Part shown: positions 44,178-52,360 of the stretch, one piece after another | Layout of the letters: each line of letters opens with the position of its first letter | Numbering within the stretch: position 1 is the first letter of the stretch | Assembly: GCA_046290815.1 (NCBI GenBank) | Contig: JBKBUF010000001.1 | Location: 62,001 to 126,000 of the forward strand | Reading direction: 5' to 3' | Length of the DNA stretch: 64,000 nucleotides | From: JBKBUF01 sp046290815 | GTDB taxonomy: Bacteria > Bacteroidota > Bacteroidia > Cytophagales > Cytophagaceae | The notes under the pieces: model-generated | The model's database searches: none | What the model was told of the DNA's origin: nothing | What the model saw: only the letters and a program-made list of their open reading frames with translations | Translations under genes and position numbers: made by a program

Positions 44178-45440
44178 TTAATGGAAGAAAACGTATGCAA
44201 TCCAGATGGCGGCGATTACACCGGCAAGGTCGGCGATAAGGCCGCCAACTGCAGAATATCTGGTTTTCTTAATACCCACCGAACCATAATATACAGCAAG
44301 AATAAAAAATGTAGTATCAGCTGCCCCTTGAAAAATACATGCTAATCTTCCAGCAAAAGAATCGGGTCCATAAGCTTTATTGGACATAATATCCAACATT
44401 AGGGCCCTTGCACCGCCGCCACTAAGAGGTTTCATAAATGCTACAGGCATTGCTGGAATAAAGTCCGAGTTTAAACCAAAGGCTTCAACAACAAATTTTA
44501 ACCCGACCAAGAGAAAGTCAAGAGAACCGGATGCACGGAAAATTGCAATTGCTACAAGTAAGCCTACCAAATACGGTATTAACTTTATAACTATTCCGAA
44601 TCCGTCTTTTGCACCATCAACGAATGCCTCAAATACATTAATCCTCCTATAGAATCCCAGAGCAATAAAGGATACAATAATAGAAAGCAAAATGAAATTA
44701 CTGGCAAAATTTGAAACTGATTCTATTTCGTCTTTTGGGAGATGTGTAAAATAGTAAACCACTCCGGTAATCAAAGCAATTATACCTCCGAAATACGCTA
44801 AAAAAACAGGATCAAAGAATTTAATTTTCTGTCTGATTCCAACATATATTAAACCTATGAGTGATGAACAGAAAGTAGCTATAAGTAATGGGATAAATAT
44901 GTCTGAAGGATTGGCTGCGCCAAGCGCTGCCCTTTGTGCCATTATATTGATTGGTATAATTGTAAGCCCTGACGTATTCAGTACAAGGAACATAATTTGC
45001 GCATTGCTTGCTGTTTCTTTGTTTGGGTTAAGGTTCTGCATTTCCTGCATGGCTTTTAAACCCATAGGTGTTGCAGCATTGTCCAGCCCAAGCATATTAG
45101 CAGCGAAGTTCATCATTATATGCCCTTGTGCCGGGTGATTTTTGGGGATTTCAGGAAATACTCTTTGAAAAAAGGGTCCTATAAGTTTTGCCAGGATGTT
45201 TACCATTCCTCCAAGCTCCCCTATTTTCATAATCCCCATAAAAAAAGTTATTACTCCCACCATTGGAAGACCAATATCGATAACAGCAACTTTTGCGCTA
45301 TCAAAGGCTGCTTTTGCCATTAAAGGAAAAACTTCCATTCCACCATATTCAGGAAACCCTGAATAAAAAAGAATGATTTTAACAATTCCCACCGCAAATG
45401 CAATAAGGAAGAAACCTATCCAGATGTAATTTAGAACCAT
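44178..45440 (-). CDS. fused SpmA/SpmB-like nucleoside-recognition (Gate) membrane protein
   Basis: 420 residues with about ten membrane segments. The N-terminal half resembles SpmA (MGIMKIGELGGMVNILAKLI, MNFAANMLGLDNAATPMGLK, LVLNTSGLTIIPINIMAQRA) and the C-terminal half SpmB (FVDGAKDGFGIVIKLIPYLV, MPVAFMKPLSGGGARALMLD, DTTFFILAVYYGSVGIKKTR). In Bacillus the two are separate spore maturation proteins; single-chain fusions occur in Bacteroidota that do not sporulate. Gate domains are linked to nucleoside or other small-molecule transport. The exact substrate is unknown. Confidence 0.88.
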   Translation of the reverse strand: MVLNYIWIGFFLIAFAVGIVKIILFYSGFPEYGGMEVFPLMAKAAFDSAKVAVIDIGLPMVGVITFFMGIMKIGELGGMVNILAKLIGPFFQRVFPEIPKNHPAQGHIMMNFAANMLGLDNAATPMGLKAMQEMQNLNPNKETASNAQIMFLVLNTSGLTIIPINIMAQRAALGAANPSDIFIPLLIATFCSSLIGLIYVGIRQKIKFFDPVFLAYFGGIIALITGVVYYFTHLPKDEIESVSNFASNFILLSIIVSFIALGFYRRINVFEAFVDGAKDGFGIVIKLIPYLVGLLVAIAIFRASGSLDFLLVGLKFVVEAFGLNSDFIPAMPVAFMKPLSGGGARALMLDIMSNKAYGPDSFAGRLACIFQGAADTTFFILAVYYGSVGIKKTRYSAVGGLIADLAGVIAAIWIAYVFFH

Positions 45441-45461
45441 TGGAAGTTTAGTTGAAAGGCT

Positions 45462-45548
45462 AAAGTTAAAAGTTTATGGGTAAAAGTTTAAAGTTTAAAG
45501 TTAAAAGTTTAAAGTTTAAAGTTTAGAATTTAGAGTTTATAATTTTAG
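45462..45548. repeat. heptad array, AGTTTAA type
   Basis: Starting near 45462, units such as AAAGTTA, AAAGTTT, AAAGTTT, AAAGTTA, AAAGTTT, AAAGTTT, AGAATTT, AGAGTTT follow at a period of 7 for over ten units. It lies 20 nt upstream of the start of the gene ending at 45440, but in the 3' region of the YkvA-like gene. It is the only array close to a start codon. Confidence 0.8.
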
Positions 45549-45562
45549 TGCTTAGAGTATAA

Positions 45563-45592
45563 CGAAAAAAGCTGCGTCATTGCAGCCTTTTC
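45563..45592 (-). terminator. terminator after the YkvA-like gene
   Basis: Stem GCTGC/GCAGC, extended by A/T pairs (AAAAGCTGC / GCAGCCTTTT), with a T run on the minus strand (TTTTTTCG). It sits between two heptad arrays. Confidence 0.65.
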
Positions 45593-45631
45593 ATTCTTAA
45601 TTCTTAATTCTTAACTCTTAATTTTTAATTC
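45593..45631. repeat. heptad array, ATTCTTA type
   Basis: ATTCTTA, ATTCTTA, ATTCTTA, ACTCTTA, ATTTTTA, ATTC: period 7, adjacent to the stop codon of the YkvA-like gene. Reverse complement of the AATTAAG-type consensus seen at 41155 and 60009. Confidence 0.8.
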
Positions 45632-45633
45632 AA

Positions 45634-46020
45634 TCAAGCCGTTTCCACACTCATACCTGCTTCCCAGGCCTCAAATTTCTCCATTTCGATTCTTATACCG
45701 TCTATCACCCAAAGCAGCACTGCCACATCATCCGCCACTCCGATTACCGGTATATCATCAGGAACAAAATCAAGATTAAAGTAGAAGAAAGCTCCTGCCA
45801 AAATCATTCTTACCGGTAAAGTGAAAGAAACTCCTGTATATTCTCTCTTGGCTACAGCCTTAAGCATCCTGAAAAACAGACTAAAATCATTTTGTAGTTT
45901 TTCAAATTTAAGAGCATTGTTTTCGGTATCATAAAATCTGTTCAATGCTCGTTTGTAAAGATCATAATTCTGAGAGTCTTTACTGAAAAGGGCTTTTCCA
46001 ATCGCAAATAATTTGTTCAT
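45634..46020 (-). CDS. YkvA family (DUF1232) protein
   Basis: 128 residues from ATG 46020; a further ATG at 46038 would add 6 residues and cannot be excluded. MNKLFAIGKALFSKDSQNYD leads into the DUF1232 core: VRMILAGAFFYFNLDFVPDDIPVIGVADDVAVL, with the LDxxPD and GxxDD motifs characteristic of YkvA. These are small membrane-associated proteins of unknown function. It is last in a series of small minus-strand genes from 47357. Confidence 0.85.
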   Translation of the reverse strand: MNKLFAIGKALFSKDSQNYDLYKRALNRFYDTENNALKFEKLQNDFSLFFRMLKAVAKREYTGVSFTLPVRMILAGAFFYFNLDFVPDDIPVIGVADDVAVLLWVIDGIRIEMEKFEAWEAGMSVETA

Positions 46021-46068
46021 ACGCACTGCCTTTTTCAAATTAACAGAACAAAAACTCCTGTCGTTCCC

Positions 46069-46296
46069 TTATTGTCTGGTCTTACCTGTGTATTCGAACC
46101 TTTTGACCTGTTGTCCTTCTACTTCAATGAGTTCATTAAACATTTCCTTAGGCCTTACCCAAAGGCTTTCTGCACCAAATTCGGTTTCATACAGGGCCTT
46201 ATAAACCACCAATTCCTCCAATGTTTCAGAGTGCCGGGCTGTGCCTATTACTTCGTAATATTTTCCTTTGTAATGTCTGTAGATCCCCGGAATCAT
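46069..46296 (-). CDS. DUF1653 protein
   Basis: 75 residues, the usual length of this SH3-like family. MIPGIYRHYKGKYYEVIGTA, RHSETLEELVVYKALYE and SLWVRPKEMFNE match the family's pattern (GxYxHYKGxxYxV, VVYxxLY, WVRPxxMF). Cytosolic, function unknown. The start lies 8 nt after the upstream membrane-protein gene, so it is cotranscribed. Confidence 0.85.
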   Translation of the reverse strand: MIPGIYRHYKGKYYEVIGTARHSETLEELVVYKALYETEFGAESLWVRPKEMFNELIEVEGQQVKRFEYTGKTRQ

Positions 46297-46304
46297 AGTT
46301 TAAA

Positions 46305-46817
46305 TTAAAGTTCAGTAGTACGGCCTTCAGAAGGAACTTTTAACTTCAAAAGCTTCACTGTTTTTTCGATGAGTGTTTCTTCCTGTACTTTTTGAAGCAG
46401 GTTGAAAAAGAAAATTGCAGCTATACCAACAATACAAATAATTATTTGTGATGTAATGCTAAATAAAACTTCAATACCGAAGGAAGATAATATACTTATA
46501 ATGAAAATCAGCCCACCTAAAAATAAAGATTCCAATCTAAGCTTTGTCTTTATTTCAACCAAAAAGATATTCTGGTCAACTTTTTTATAATCCATAATGA
46601 TGTCAATTGAAGATTCTCCCCTGTTTCCATTTCCAGGATCATTAGACTTAATAATAATAGGCCCATCATTTTTTAAAATGTACTGAACTGAAACCCCTGA
46701 CCCTGCTTTGTTCATTCCATTAATTCTCTCCAAAAACTGTTCCTCCGTACCCACAAAAATATAGAAATGGTTCAAGGTGAAATGATTCTTAAGGAAGATA
46801 AAAAATTTATTCAGCAT
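46305..46817 (-). CDS. paralogous membrane protein B (tandem duplicate)
   Basis: 170 residues. MLNKFFIFLKNHFTLNHFYI opens a soluble N-terminal domain with FVGTEEQFLERINGMNKAGS, then two adjacent hydrophobic helices (LFLGGLIFIISILSSFGIEV and QIIICIVGIAAIFFFNLLQK), and a polar C-terminus QEETLIEKTVKLLKLK ending EGRTTEL. It shares this layout and most residues with the gene at 46833, 15 nt upstream. The last ~48 nt of both genes are almost identical, suggesting duplication with recent sequence exchange. No known family. Confidence 0.65.
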   Translation of the reverse strand: MLNKFFIFLKNHFTLNHFYIFVGTEEQFLERINGMNKAGSGVSVQYILKNDGPIIIKSNDPGNGNRGESSIDIIMDYKKVDQNIFLVEIKTKLRLESLFLGGLIFIISILSSFGIEVLFSITSQIIICIVGIAAIFFFNLLQKVQEETLIEKTVKLLKLKVPSEGRTTEL

Positions 46818-46832
46818 AAGTATTGATGTACT

Positions 46833-47357
46833 TTAAAGTTCAGTAGTACGGCCTTCAGAAGGGTCTTTTAATTTCAAAAGCTTAACGGCTTTTTCTATGA
46901 GTGTTTCTTCCTGTACTTTATGAATCAAATTAAAAAAGAATATGGCTGCAATCCCAATAACCAGGGTCACCAGGCCTTGCCATATACCACTAAACAGAGC
47001 ATCTGTCCCAAATATAAAGACCATCGCTATAATAAAAATCATTCCTCCGATAAAAAAGGATTCCAGTCTCAATCTTGTATAAAGGCTTATCAGAAAAATA
47101 TTCTGGTCAACCATTTTGTATTCCATCAGGATATCAATAGAAGAGGAACCTCCACCTTTTACCTGCAAAGTGCCTATTGCTTCGTCTGATTTTATGATAT
47201 AAATTTTCTCTTTCCTTGAAAAATATTCCACTGAAACACCTGACCCTACTTTATTCATTCCATTTATCCTGTCCAGAAACTGTTCCTCTGTCCCTACAAA
47301 AAAATAGGTATGGTTCAAGGTGAAATGATTCTTTAGGAAGGTAAAAAATTTATTCAT
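46833..47357 (-). CDS. paralogous membrane protein A (tandem duplicate)
   Basis: 174 residues with the same layout as its neighbour: MNKFFTFLKNHFTLNHTYFF, FVGTEEQFLDRINGMNKVGS, two helices (FFIGGMIFIIAMVFIFGTDA, GLVTLVIGIAAIFFFNLIHK) and an identical tail EGRTTEL. The middle of the soluble domain differs most (YFSRKEKIYIIKSDEAIGTL), so substrate or partner preference may differ. It is first in the small-gene series; no function is assigned. Confidence 0.65.
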   Translation of the reverse strand: MNKFFTFLKNHFTLNHTYFFVGTEEQFLDRINGMNKVGSGVSVEYFSRKEKIYIIKSDEAIGTLQVKGGGSSSIDILMEYKMVDQNIFLISLYTRLRLESFFIGGMIFIIAMVFIFGTDALFSGIWQGLVTLVIGIAAIFFFNLIHKVQEETLIEKAVKLLKLKDPSEGRTTEL

Positions 47358-47427
47358 TAAACTGATATATTGACTGATAATTTACGAAAATTATATATCT
47401 ATCCTTTCTTCTGTCCCCTACTTCCTC

Positions 47428-47452
47428 TTTAAACTTTAATCTTTAAACTTTT
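47428..47452. repeat. heptad array, TTTAAAC type
   Basis: CTTTAAA, CTTTAAT, CTTTAAA, CTTTTCA: period 7. It touches the stop codon of the minus-strand helicase gene (47452-47454). Reverse complement of the AGTTTAA-type consensus at 45462. Confidence 0.7.
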
Positions 47453-49365
47453 CACCCGATATACTCCCATGCTGTCTTATACGCTCCGATTTTATCAATG
47501 TAGTCTAAGAAATCACGATAGAATTTGTGGTTTGACAAAGTCCCGCTATCTCCTATCACCACCAGTTTCTTTCTTGCTCTTGTCAAAGCTACATTCATCC
47601 TCCTGACATCACTCAAAAAACCTATTTCCCCATCAGAGTTCGACCGAACCATACTGATATAAATAATATCTCTTTCCTGTCCCTGAAATCCATCTACGGT
47701 ATTTACCGATATCTTTTTTAAAGCAACAGGATCCTCTATGAATTCAGCCAGTTTTTCTTTAATAAGATTTACCTGGGCCTTATAGGGGGAAATGATACCA
47801 CAAGTCGGAGCGATACCTTTAATTTCCAATGCACCCCTGAGTGTTTTTAAATGCCTTATCAGAAGGTCGGCTTCTTCAGGATTGTAGGTACTTAATGTTT
47901 CTTTTTCTACCTTTTCTTCATATCCTGTTCCTGCTGTATCAATATACTCAACAGGTGTCGCCAGAAGAATATCTTCACTATCAATCACAGAATTTTTTAC
48001 AGATTCATCTGCATGAAGTTTTCCTTTATAAAAAACACCGGAAGAGAAATTCATGATCTGTTCATTACTGCGATATTGCACTTCCAGCATCACATCTACT
48101 TCTTTTCTGCCAACCACTTTCTCAAATAAAGTTTCAGCTAATCCCCCTTTCATAGCCTCAGCAGATTTAACTGTAGGAGGAAGTTGACAATGATCACCGG
48201 CAAAAATCACCCTTTCTGCTTTTTGAATGGGTATCCAGGATGCAGGTTCCAATGCCTGTGCTGCTTCGTCTATAAAAACAGTCCGAAAATTTCTTTCTTT
48301 GATATAGTGGGAAGCTGCTCCTACTAAAGTGCAGGTAAAAACCTGAGCTTTACTGATAATATCTTCTGTGATATAACTTTCAATTGCATGTGCTTCCTGC
48401 TGCAGCTTCCTGCTTTCATCCAGCACCATTTTCCTCTGAGCTCTTTCTTCCTTACCAAAATTCCTCTTATACTTTAATGCAAAGTTTCTGAACTCTACAG
48501 ATCTTTTCTTTAACTCTTTTATCTGTTTATAATCCTTATGGTTGCTGATCTGATAATCCAGAGTATGCATCAGAAGCGATTCGGTAACTCTCGAAGGATG
48601 TCCGAGTCTGACAACATTTACCATTTTTTCTGCAAGTCGTTCGGTAAGCAAATCCACTGCTGTATTACTAGGTGCACAGACCAATACTTGCTCTTCTTCA
48701 TTTAAAGTCTGCATAATTGCCTCTATTAGAGTCGTGGTTTTACCTGTTCCCGGCGGACCGTGGATCACAGCCACATCTTCTGCGTATACTACATTCAAAA
48801 CAGCCCTGTTCTGTGAGTCATTCAACAAAGCAGAAGGAACCACTTGCTGATCTCCAAAAGATGGCACCTTTTCACCCAACAATAAATCCCTTAAGTCAGC
48901 CAGGCGATTATTTTTTGCTTTCATCACTCTTTCCATGGCTGCCTGCATTTCTTTATAGGAATTTTCGTCAAAGAGAATGTCAACGCCAAGTTTTCCATCA
49001 TCTACCCAGTCAGGAAGCTCATCTACAAATAAAGTCAGCTTTATATTGTTAGGCCTTACTGCTGTTACAACCCCTGCGATCATATCCTTTTCCCTATCAG
49101 CTCCGGGAGCGTTGGAGAATAATGCAGCCACCTTTCCTGACTGAAATAAATTCGGTGATTCAATGAAAGAAGTCCTTTCTACTTCCAGTATCAGACGCTC
49201 TCCCATTCCGTAGTATGACTCTCTTATAACAATAGGATACCATGTAACACCCATGGCTCTTCTTTCAGGAGACTTAAGTACTTTTTCAGTATATTCAATC
49301 CTGTCAGCGTCCTGCTCTGCCTGAAGAAGTGTGAGTACTTTTTTTAATTCGTCTATGGGATCCAA
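47452..49365 (-). CDS. UPF1/SMUBP2-like superfamily 1 helicase
   Basis: 637 residues. An N-terminal OB/stalk region (~1-190) has TWYPIVIRESYYGMGERLIL. Walker A GPPGTGKT is at 203-210, Walker B in FRTVFIDEAAQALEP, motif III GDHCQLPPTV, motif IV VQYRSNEQIM, motif V NTVDGFQGQERDIIYISMVR and motif VI RRMNVALTRARKKLVVIGD. It belongs to the UPF1-like SF1B helicases, unwinding DNA or RNA 5'-3' with ATP; the bacterial role is unclear. A coiled coil lies between motifs Ia and II. The PorP/SprF-like gene ends 26 nt upstream. Confidence 0.9.
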   Translation of the reverse strand: MDPIDELKKVLTLLQAEQDADRIEYTEKVLKSPERRAMGVTWYPIVIRESYYGMGERLILEVERTSFIESPNLFQSGKVAALFSNAPGADREKDMIAGVVTAVRPNNIKLTLFVDELPDWVDDGKLGVDILFDENSYKEMQAAMERVMKAKNNRLADLRDLLLGEKVPSFGDQQVVPSALLNDSQNRAVLNVVYAEDVAVIHGPPGTGKTTTLIEAIMQTLNEEEQVLVCAPSNTAVDLLTERLAEKMVNVVRLGHPSRVTESLLMHTLDYQISNHKDYKQIKELKKRSVEFRNFALKYKRNFGKEERAQRKMVLDESRKLQQEAHAIESYITEDIISKAQVFTCTLVGAASHYIKERNFRTVFIDEAAQALEPASWIPIQKAERVIFAGDHCQLPPTVKSAEAMKGGLAETLFEKVVGRKEVDVMLEVQYRSNEQIMNFSSGVFYKGKLHADESVKNSVIDSEDILLATPVEYIDTAGTGYEEKVEKETLSTYNPEEADLLIRHLKTLRGALEIKGIAPTCGIISPYKAQVNLIKEKLAEFIEDPVALKKISVNTVDGFQGQERDIIYISMVRSNSDGEIGFLSDVRRMNVALTRARKKLVVIGDSGTLSNHKFYRDFLDYIDKIGAYKTAWEYIG

Positions 49366-49391
49366 TTGAAGCAGGTTAAAAAAGACAGAGA

Positions 49392-50417
49392 TTATTTCTT
49401 GTAAAATTTAGGACAAGGAAGTGGTCGTCCTCTCTTAAGCAGTTTAGGATTGTATGGAATACTCCATTCATAAATAATTGCGATCTCATGTGCCCCTGCA
49501 GATCTGCCAACATTCAGTTTCGACAAAGGTAAATCGAAGCTGTAGGCAAAGGTGAATCCTTCATAAGCCAGTCCGGCCATCAATATCAGAGATTCATTGT
49601 TTTGAATTCCTGCAGAATACCTTTTCAAAGGAAGTCCCCTGTACCATAAACCAAACATTACAGGTTCCAGAGTAAGGTAGGCTCCCAGGTCCAGCTGGTC
49701 AAATCTACCCTGATTTTTATACATCAAGGTTGGTGTAATACTTTTCTCCGTACCGGAAGATTGTTTGGTAAAACCGGCAGGATCCAATGAAATACGGTAA
49801 CCTGTGTGGACGGATGATTTTATAGGCAATTGATTGACATTATCTGAAAATGACTGATTGGGCCTGTTCAGATGGTGTGCAGAAATACCAATCCAGAAAT
49901 TATTGTTATAGAGCAATCCTCCTGCCGCGAAGGATGGGTAAAATATTCTTTGATTGCCAAAGCTTTCACCTGTACCTGATCCTGTATGGCCGCCAGAAGT
50001 AAGTTGATCCCCGAAGGTGTAATTATAGAAGTCCGTATTTCTGGTAACGAACGAAGCCTGTATTCCCGGTCTGAAAGTCCAGTTCTCATTTACTTCAAGC
50101 ATATAGCTGTAAAGTAAACTGACATCGGTAGAAACCAAAGGAGATGTCCCCTGCTGATCTCTTTTAATCAATAAGCCAACACCACTTCTGTAAGGCTGAA
50201 TATCGTGATCGAAAGAAGCTGCATAAGTGGTAAATGAGTTCACACCCGGCCACTGATTTCGATAGTTAAAGATCAATCTGGAATTCTCTGCCGTACCTGC
50301 AAAAGCAGGATTTAGATACAGAGGGGAATTATAGTATTGTGAAAGCTGAGGATCCTGAGCAAATCCGATATAGGAACTTGTAAGGAAACAAAGAAAAAAA
50401 ACTGCAGTCCTCAGCAT
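49392..50417 (-). CDS. PorP/SprF-like outer-membrane protein (second copy)
   Basis: 341 residues. Signal MLRTAVFFLCFLTSSYIGFA, then QDPQLSQYYNSPLYLNPAFA and RLIFNYRNQWPGVNSFTTYA: the classical PorP/SprF start. The rest is an amphipathic beta-barrel (SGVGLLIKRDQQGTSPLVST, YEGFTFAYSFDLPLSKLNVG) ending in HEIAIIYEWSIP. Unlike the copy at 22863 it has no type B sorting-domain gene next to it, so its cargo must be encoded elsewhere. It lies directly upstream of the helicase gene, 26 nt away. Confidence 0.88.
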   Translation of the reverse strand: MLRTAVFFLCFLTSSYIGFAQDPQLSQYYNSPLYLNPAFAGTAENSRLIFNYRNQWPGVNSFTTYAASFDHDIQPYRSGVGLLIKRDQQGTSPLVSTDVSLLYSYMLEVNENWTFRPGIQASFVTRNTDFYNYTFGDQLTSGGHTGSGTGESFGNQRIFYPSFAAGGLLYNNNFWIGISAHHLNRPNQSFSDNVNQLPIKSSVHTGYRISLDPAGFTKQSSGTEKSITPTLMYKNQGRFDQLDLGAYLTLEPVMFGLWYRGLPLKRYSAGIQNNESLILMAGLAYEGFTFAYSFDLPLSKLNVGRSAGAHEIAIIYEWSIPYNPKLLKRGRPLPCPKFYKK

Positions 50418-50528
50418 GAAAAATTAAGGCATTATCCAAATAAAACGAAATGCAAGATTAAATATTGAATGGGGAAATAACAAATATTATTGAAATTCGA
50501 AATCCGAAAAGAAAAATCCCATTAAACT

Positions 50529-50570
50529 AAAAAGCTGTCCAAAACGACCATACGTTTTAAGACAGCTTTA
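50529..50570 (-). terminator. terminator after the SlyD-like gene
   Basis: Outer stem AAAGCTGTC/GACAGCTTT and inner stem AAAACG/CGTTTT around a 6-nt loop. On the minus strand it is followed by TTTTTAG. Confidence 0.8.
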
Positions 50571-50572
50571 TA

Positions 50573-50597
50573 ATTCTTAATTCAGAATCCTTAATTA
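50573..50597. repeat. short heptad array, ATTCTTA type
   Basis: ATTCTTA, ATTCAGA, ATCCTTA, ATTATCA: period 7, filling the gap between a terminator and the stop codon of the SlyD-like gene. Confidence 0.6.
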
Positions 50598-51110
50598 TCA
50601 ATGGTGGTGCCCGCCGGGTCCATGCACATGGCCATGGTCGATTTCTTCAGGAGTAGCCTCTCTTATTTCAACCACTTCACCTTTAAATTCAAGATCAAGA
50701 CCAGCCAGTGGATGATTAAAATCCACCACAAGATCTGCAGCCCCTACTTCTACGATTCTGCCTCTTAAATGATTTCCTTCAGAATCCTGCATAGGAACCA
50801 CTGTACCGGGTTGGAATCTTTGATCATCAAATTTGCCATCTATCTTAAATATGTCTTTACTTAATGTAACTACAGCTTCCTCTTCAAAATCTCCATATCC
50901 TTCTTCATATGAAATGGTGAAGTCGAATTTCTCACCTGTTTTTTTACCATCAAGTTCAGCTTCAAATTTTTCCGGCAAACCGCTCATTCCAAAAATGAAT
51001 ACCATCGGCTGTTGAGCATCAACTGATTCCTGTAAATGAGTTTCACCGTTTTGGTCTTTGGCCTGCATGTTATAGCTTACAGACACCACTTTGTTTTTTT
51101 CAATTTTCAT
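50598..51110 (-). CDS. SlyD-like FKBP-type peptidyl-prolyl isomerase
   Basis: 170 residues, cytosolic. The FKBP domain begins VVSVSYNMQAKDQNGETHLQ with the FIFGMSGLPEKFEAELDGKK block, an inserted IF/flap domain (GYGDFEEEAVVTLSKDIF), then GVNHPLAG-like VVDFNHPLAGLDLEFKGEVV as in SlyD. The tail HGHVHGPGGHHH is a metal-binding His cluster, typical of SlyD, which aids folding and nickel handling. The family length is usual. Single gene with terminator and heptad array at its 3' end. Confidence 0.9.
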   Translation of the reverse strand: MKIEKNKVVSVSYNMQAKDQNGETHLQESVDAQQPMVFIFGMSGLPEKFEAELDGKKTGEKFDFTISYEEGYGDFEEEAVVTLSKDIFKIDGKFDDQRFQPGTVVPMQDSEGNHLRGRIVEVGAADLVVDFNHPLAGLDLEFKGEVVEIREATPEEIDHGHVHGPGGHHH

Positions 51111-51354
51111 AATAATTACTATTTATCCGGACAAGCCGGAATATTTAAAGGTTAAAGATTTACTTATTCCTAAAACAATTTTTCCTGGAAATTTTATCCT
51201 TGGGTTTTGCCCGGAAAAGGCAGGCTGTAAATACAGAATATCTGCAGGATTAAATTGAATTGCTACTTAACAATTGCGGAACTCAAAATTTCAATATGCA
51301 GATTTAATGAATTTCCTCCAGAAAAAGAATACTTTTGTGCTAAAATAAGCACCT

Positions 51355-52344
51355 GTGATAAACTGGAATCTTGAAGAAAAGTTACTGCCCCTGAAATATA
51401 CCTGGAAGATTTCAAGGAACGAAAGCACCGCTAAAACCAATTTTTTTATCCACATTCAAGAAGGGCAATTTAGGGCCATTGGGGAGACTGCACCGAATGT
51501 AAGGTATGGCGACTCTACAGAACTTATTCATAATCAATTCAATAATTTTTTAAAAACCGGAGCAGCCAACATATCCACATACGAAGAGCTGGTTAAACTG
51601 ATGAATGAAACAGTTACTTCTAATGCATTAAAATTTGGGATTGAATCTGCTTTTGTTCATCTTCGTGCTAAGATTCAAGGGAAAAGAATTTACGAGGTGT
51701 TGGGACTTAAAAAACCCGAAAATATATTTACCTCTTATACTTTGCCTATCATGGATGTTTCAGAAGTTGGAAAATTCATAAAAGCGCATGATCTGCAAAG
51801 GTTTAAAAGCCTTAAAATTAAAGTCAATGCCGATAATGCCCTGGATCTTGTAAATGAGGTGGCCAGGCATAGTGATCTGCCGATCAGGATCGATGCCAAT
51901 GAATGTTGGAAAAATGTGGATGAAGTGTTAATATTTTCTAAAAAAATTCAGAATTTTAATATTGAATTTTTGGAGCAACCTCTTCCATATAATTTTGAAG
52001 ATGAGTATATTTACCTCAAAAATTCGGCAGACCTTCAGTTGATAGCTGATGAATCAATTACGGATGAGGGGAATTATCAACAATTGAGCAGGCAATTTCA
52101 TGGTATAAACATGAAGTTAATGAAAGCAGGAGGATATTATAACGGATTGAAAATCATAAGGGAAGCACAGAAATTCGGGATGAAGACAATGGTGGGGTGC
52201 ATGATAGAATCGAGCCTGGGGATAAGTTGTGGAATGCATTTTTGCGGGGAGGTTGATTATGTTGACCTGGATGGCTCCTTTGTAATAGAAAACGAACCAT
52301 TTAATTTAATAAAAGAAAAAGACGGACAGCTTTTTTACAACTAA
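51355..52344 (+). CDS. dipeptide epimerase (enolase superfamily, MLE subgroup)
   Basis: 329 residues from GTG 51355. N-terminal capping domain with PLKYTWKISRNESTAKTNFF; barrel domain with the catalytic KxK in SLKIKVNADNAL, metal ligands DANE (IRIDANECW), EFLEQP and LIADESI, and the second catalytic Lys in GINMKLMKAGG. The KTMVGCMIESSLGIS stretch is typical of L-Ala-D/L-Glu epimerases, which recycle peptidoglycan peptides. Another dipeptide specificity is possible. It starts an operon with the Gre-like gene 16 nt downstream. Confidence 0.85.
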   Translation: MINWNLEEKLLPLKYTWKISRNESTAKTNFFIHIQEGQFRAIGETAPNVRYGDSTELIHNQFNNFLKTGAANISTYEELVKLMNETVTSNALKFGIESAFVHLRAKIQGKRIYEVLGLKKPENIFTSYTLPIMDVSEVGKFIKAHDLQRFKSLKIKVNADNALDLVNEVARHSDLPIRIDANECWKNVDEVLIFSKKIQNFNIEFLEQPLPYNFEDEYIYLKNSADLQLIADESITDEGNYQQLSRQFHGINMKLMKAGGYYNGLKIIREAQKFGMKTMVGCMIESSLGISCGMHFCGEVDYVDLDGSFVIENEPFNLIKEKDGQLFYN

Positions 52345-52360
52345 CTTAAATTTTTTCGGT

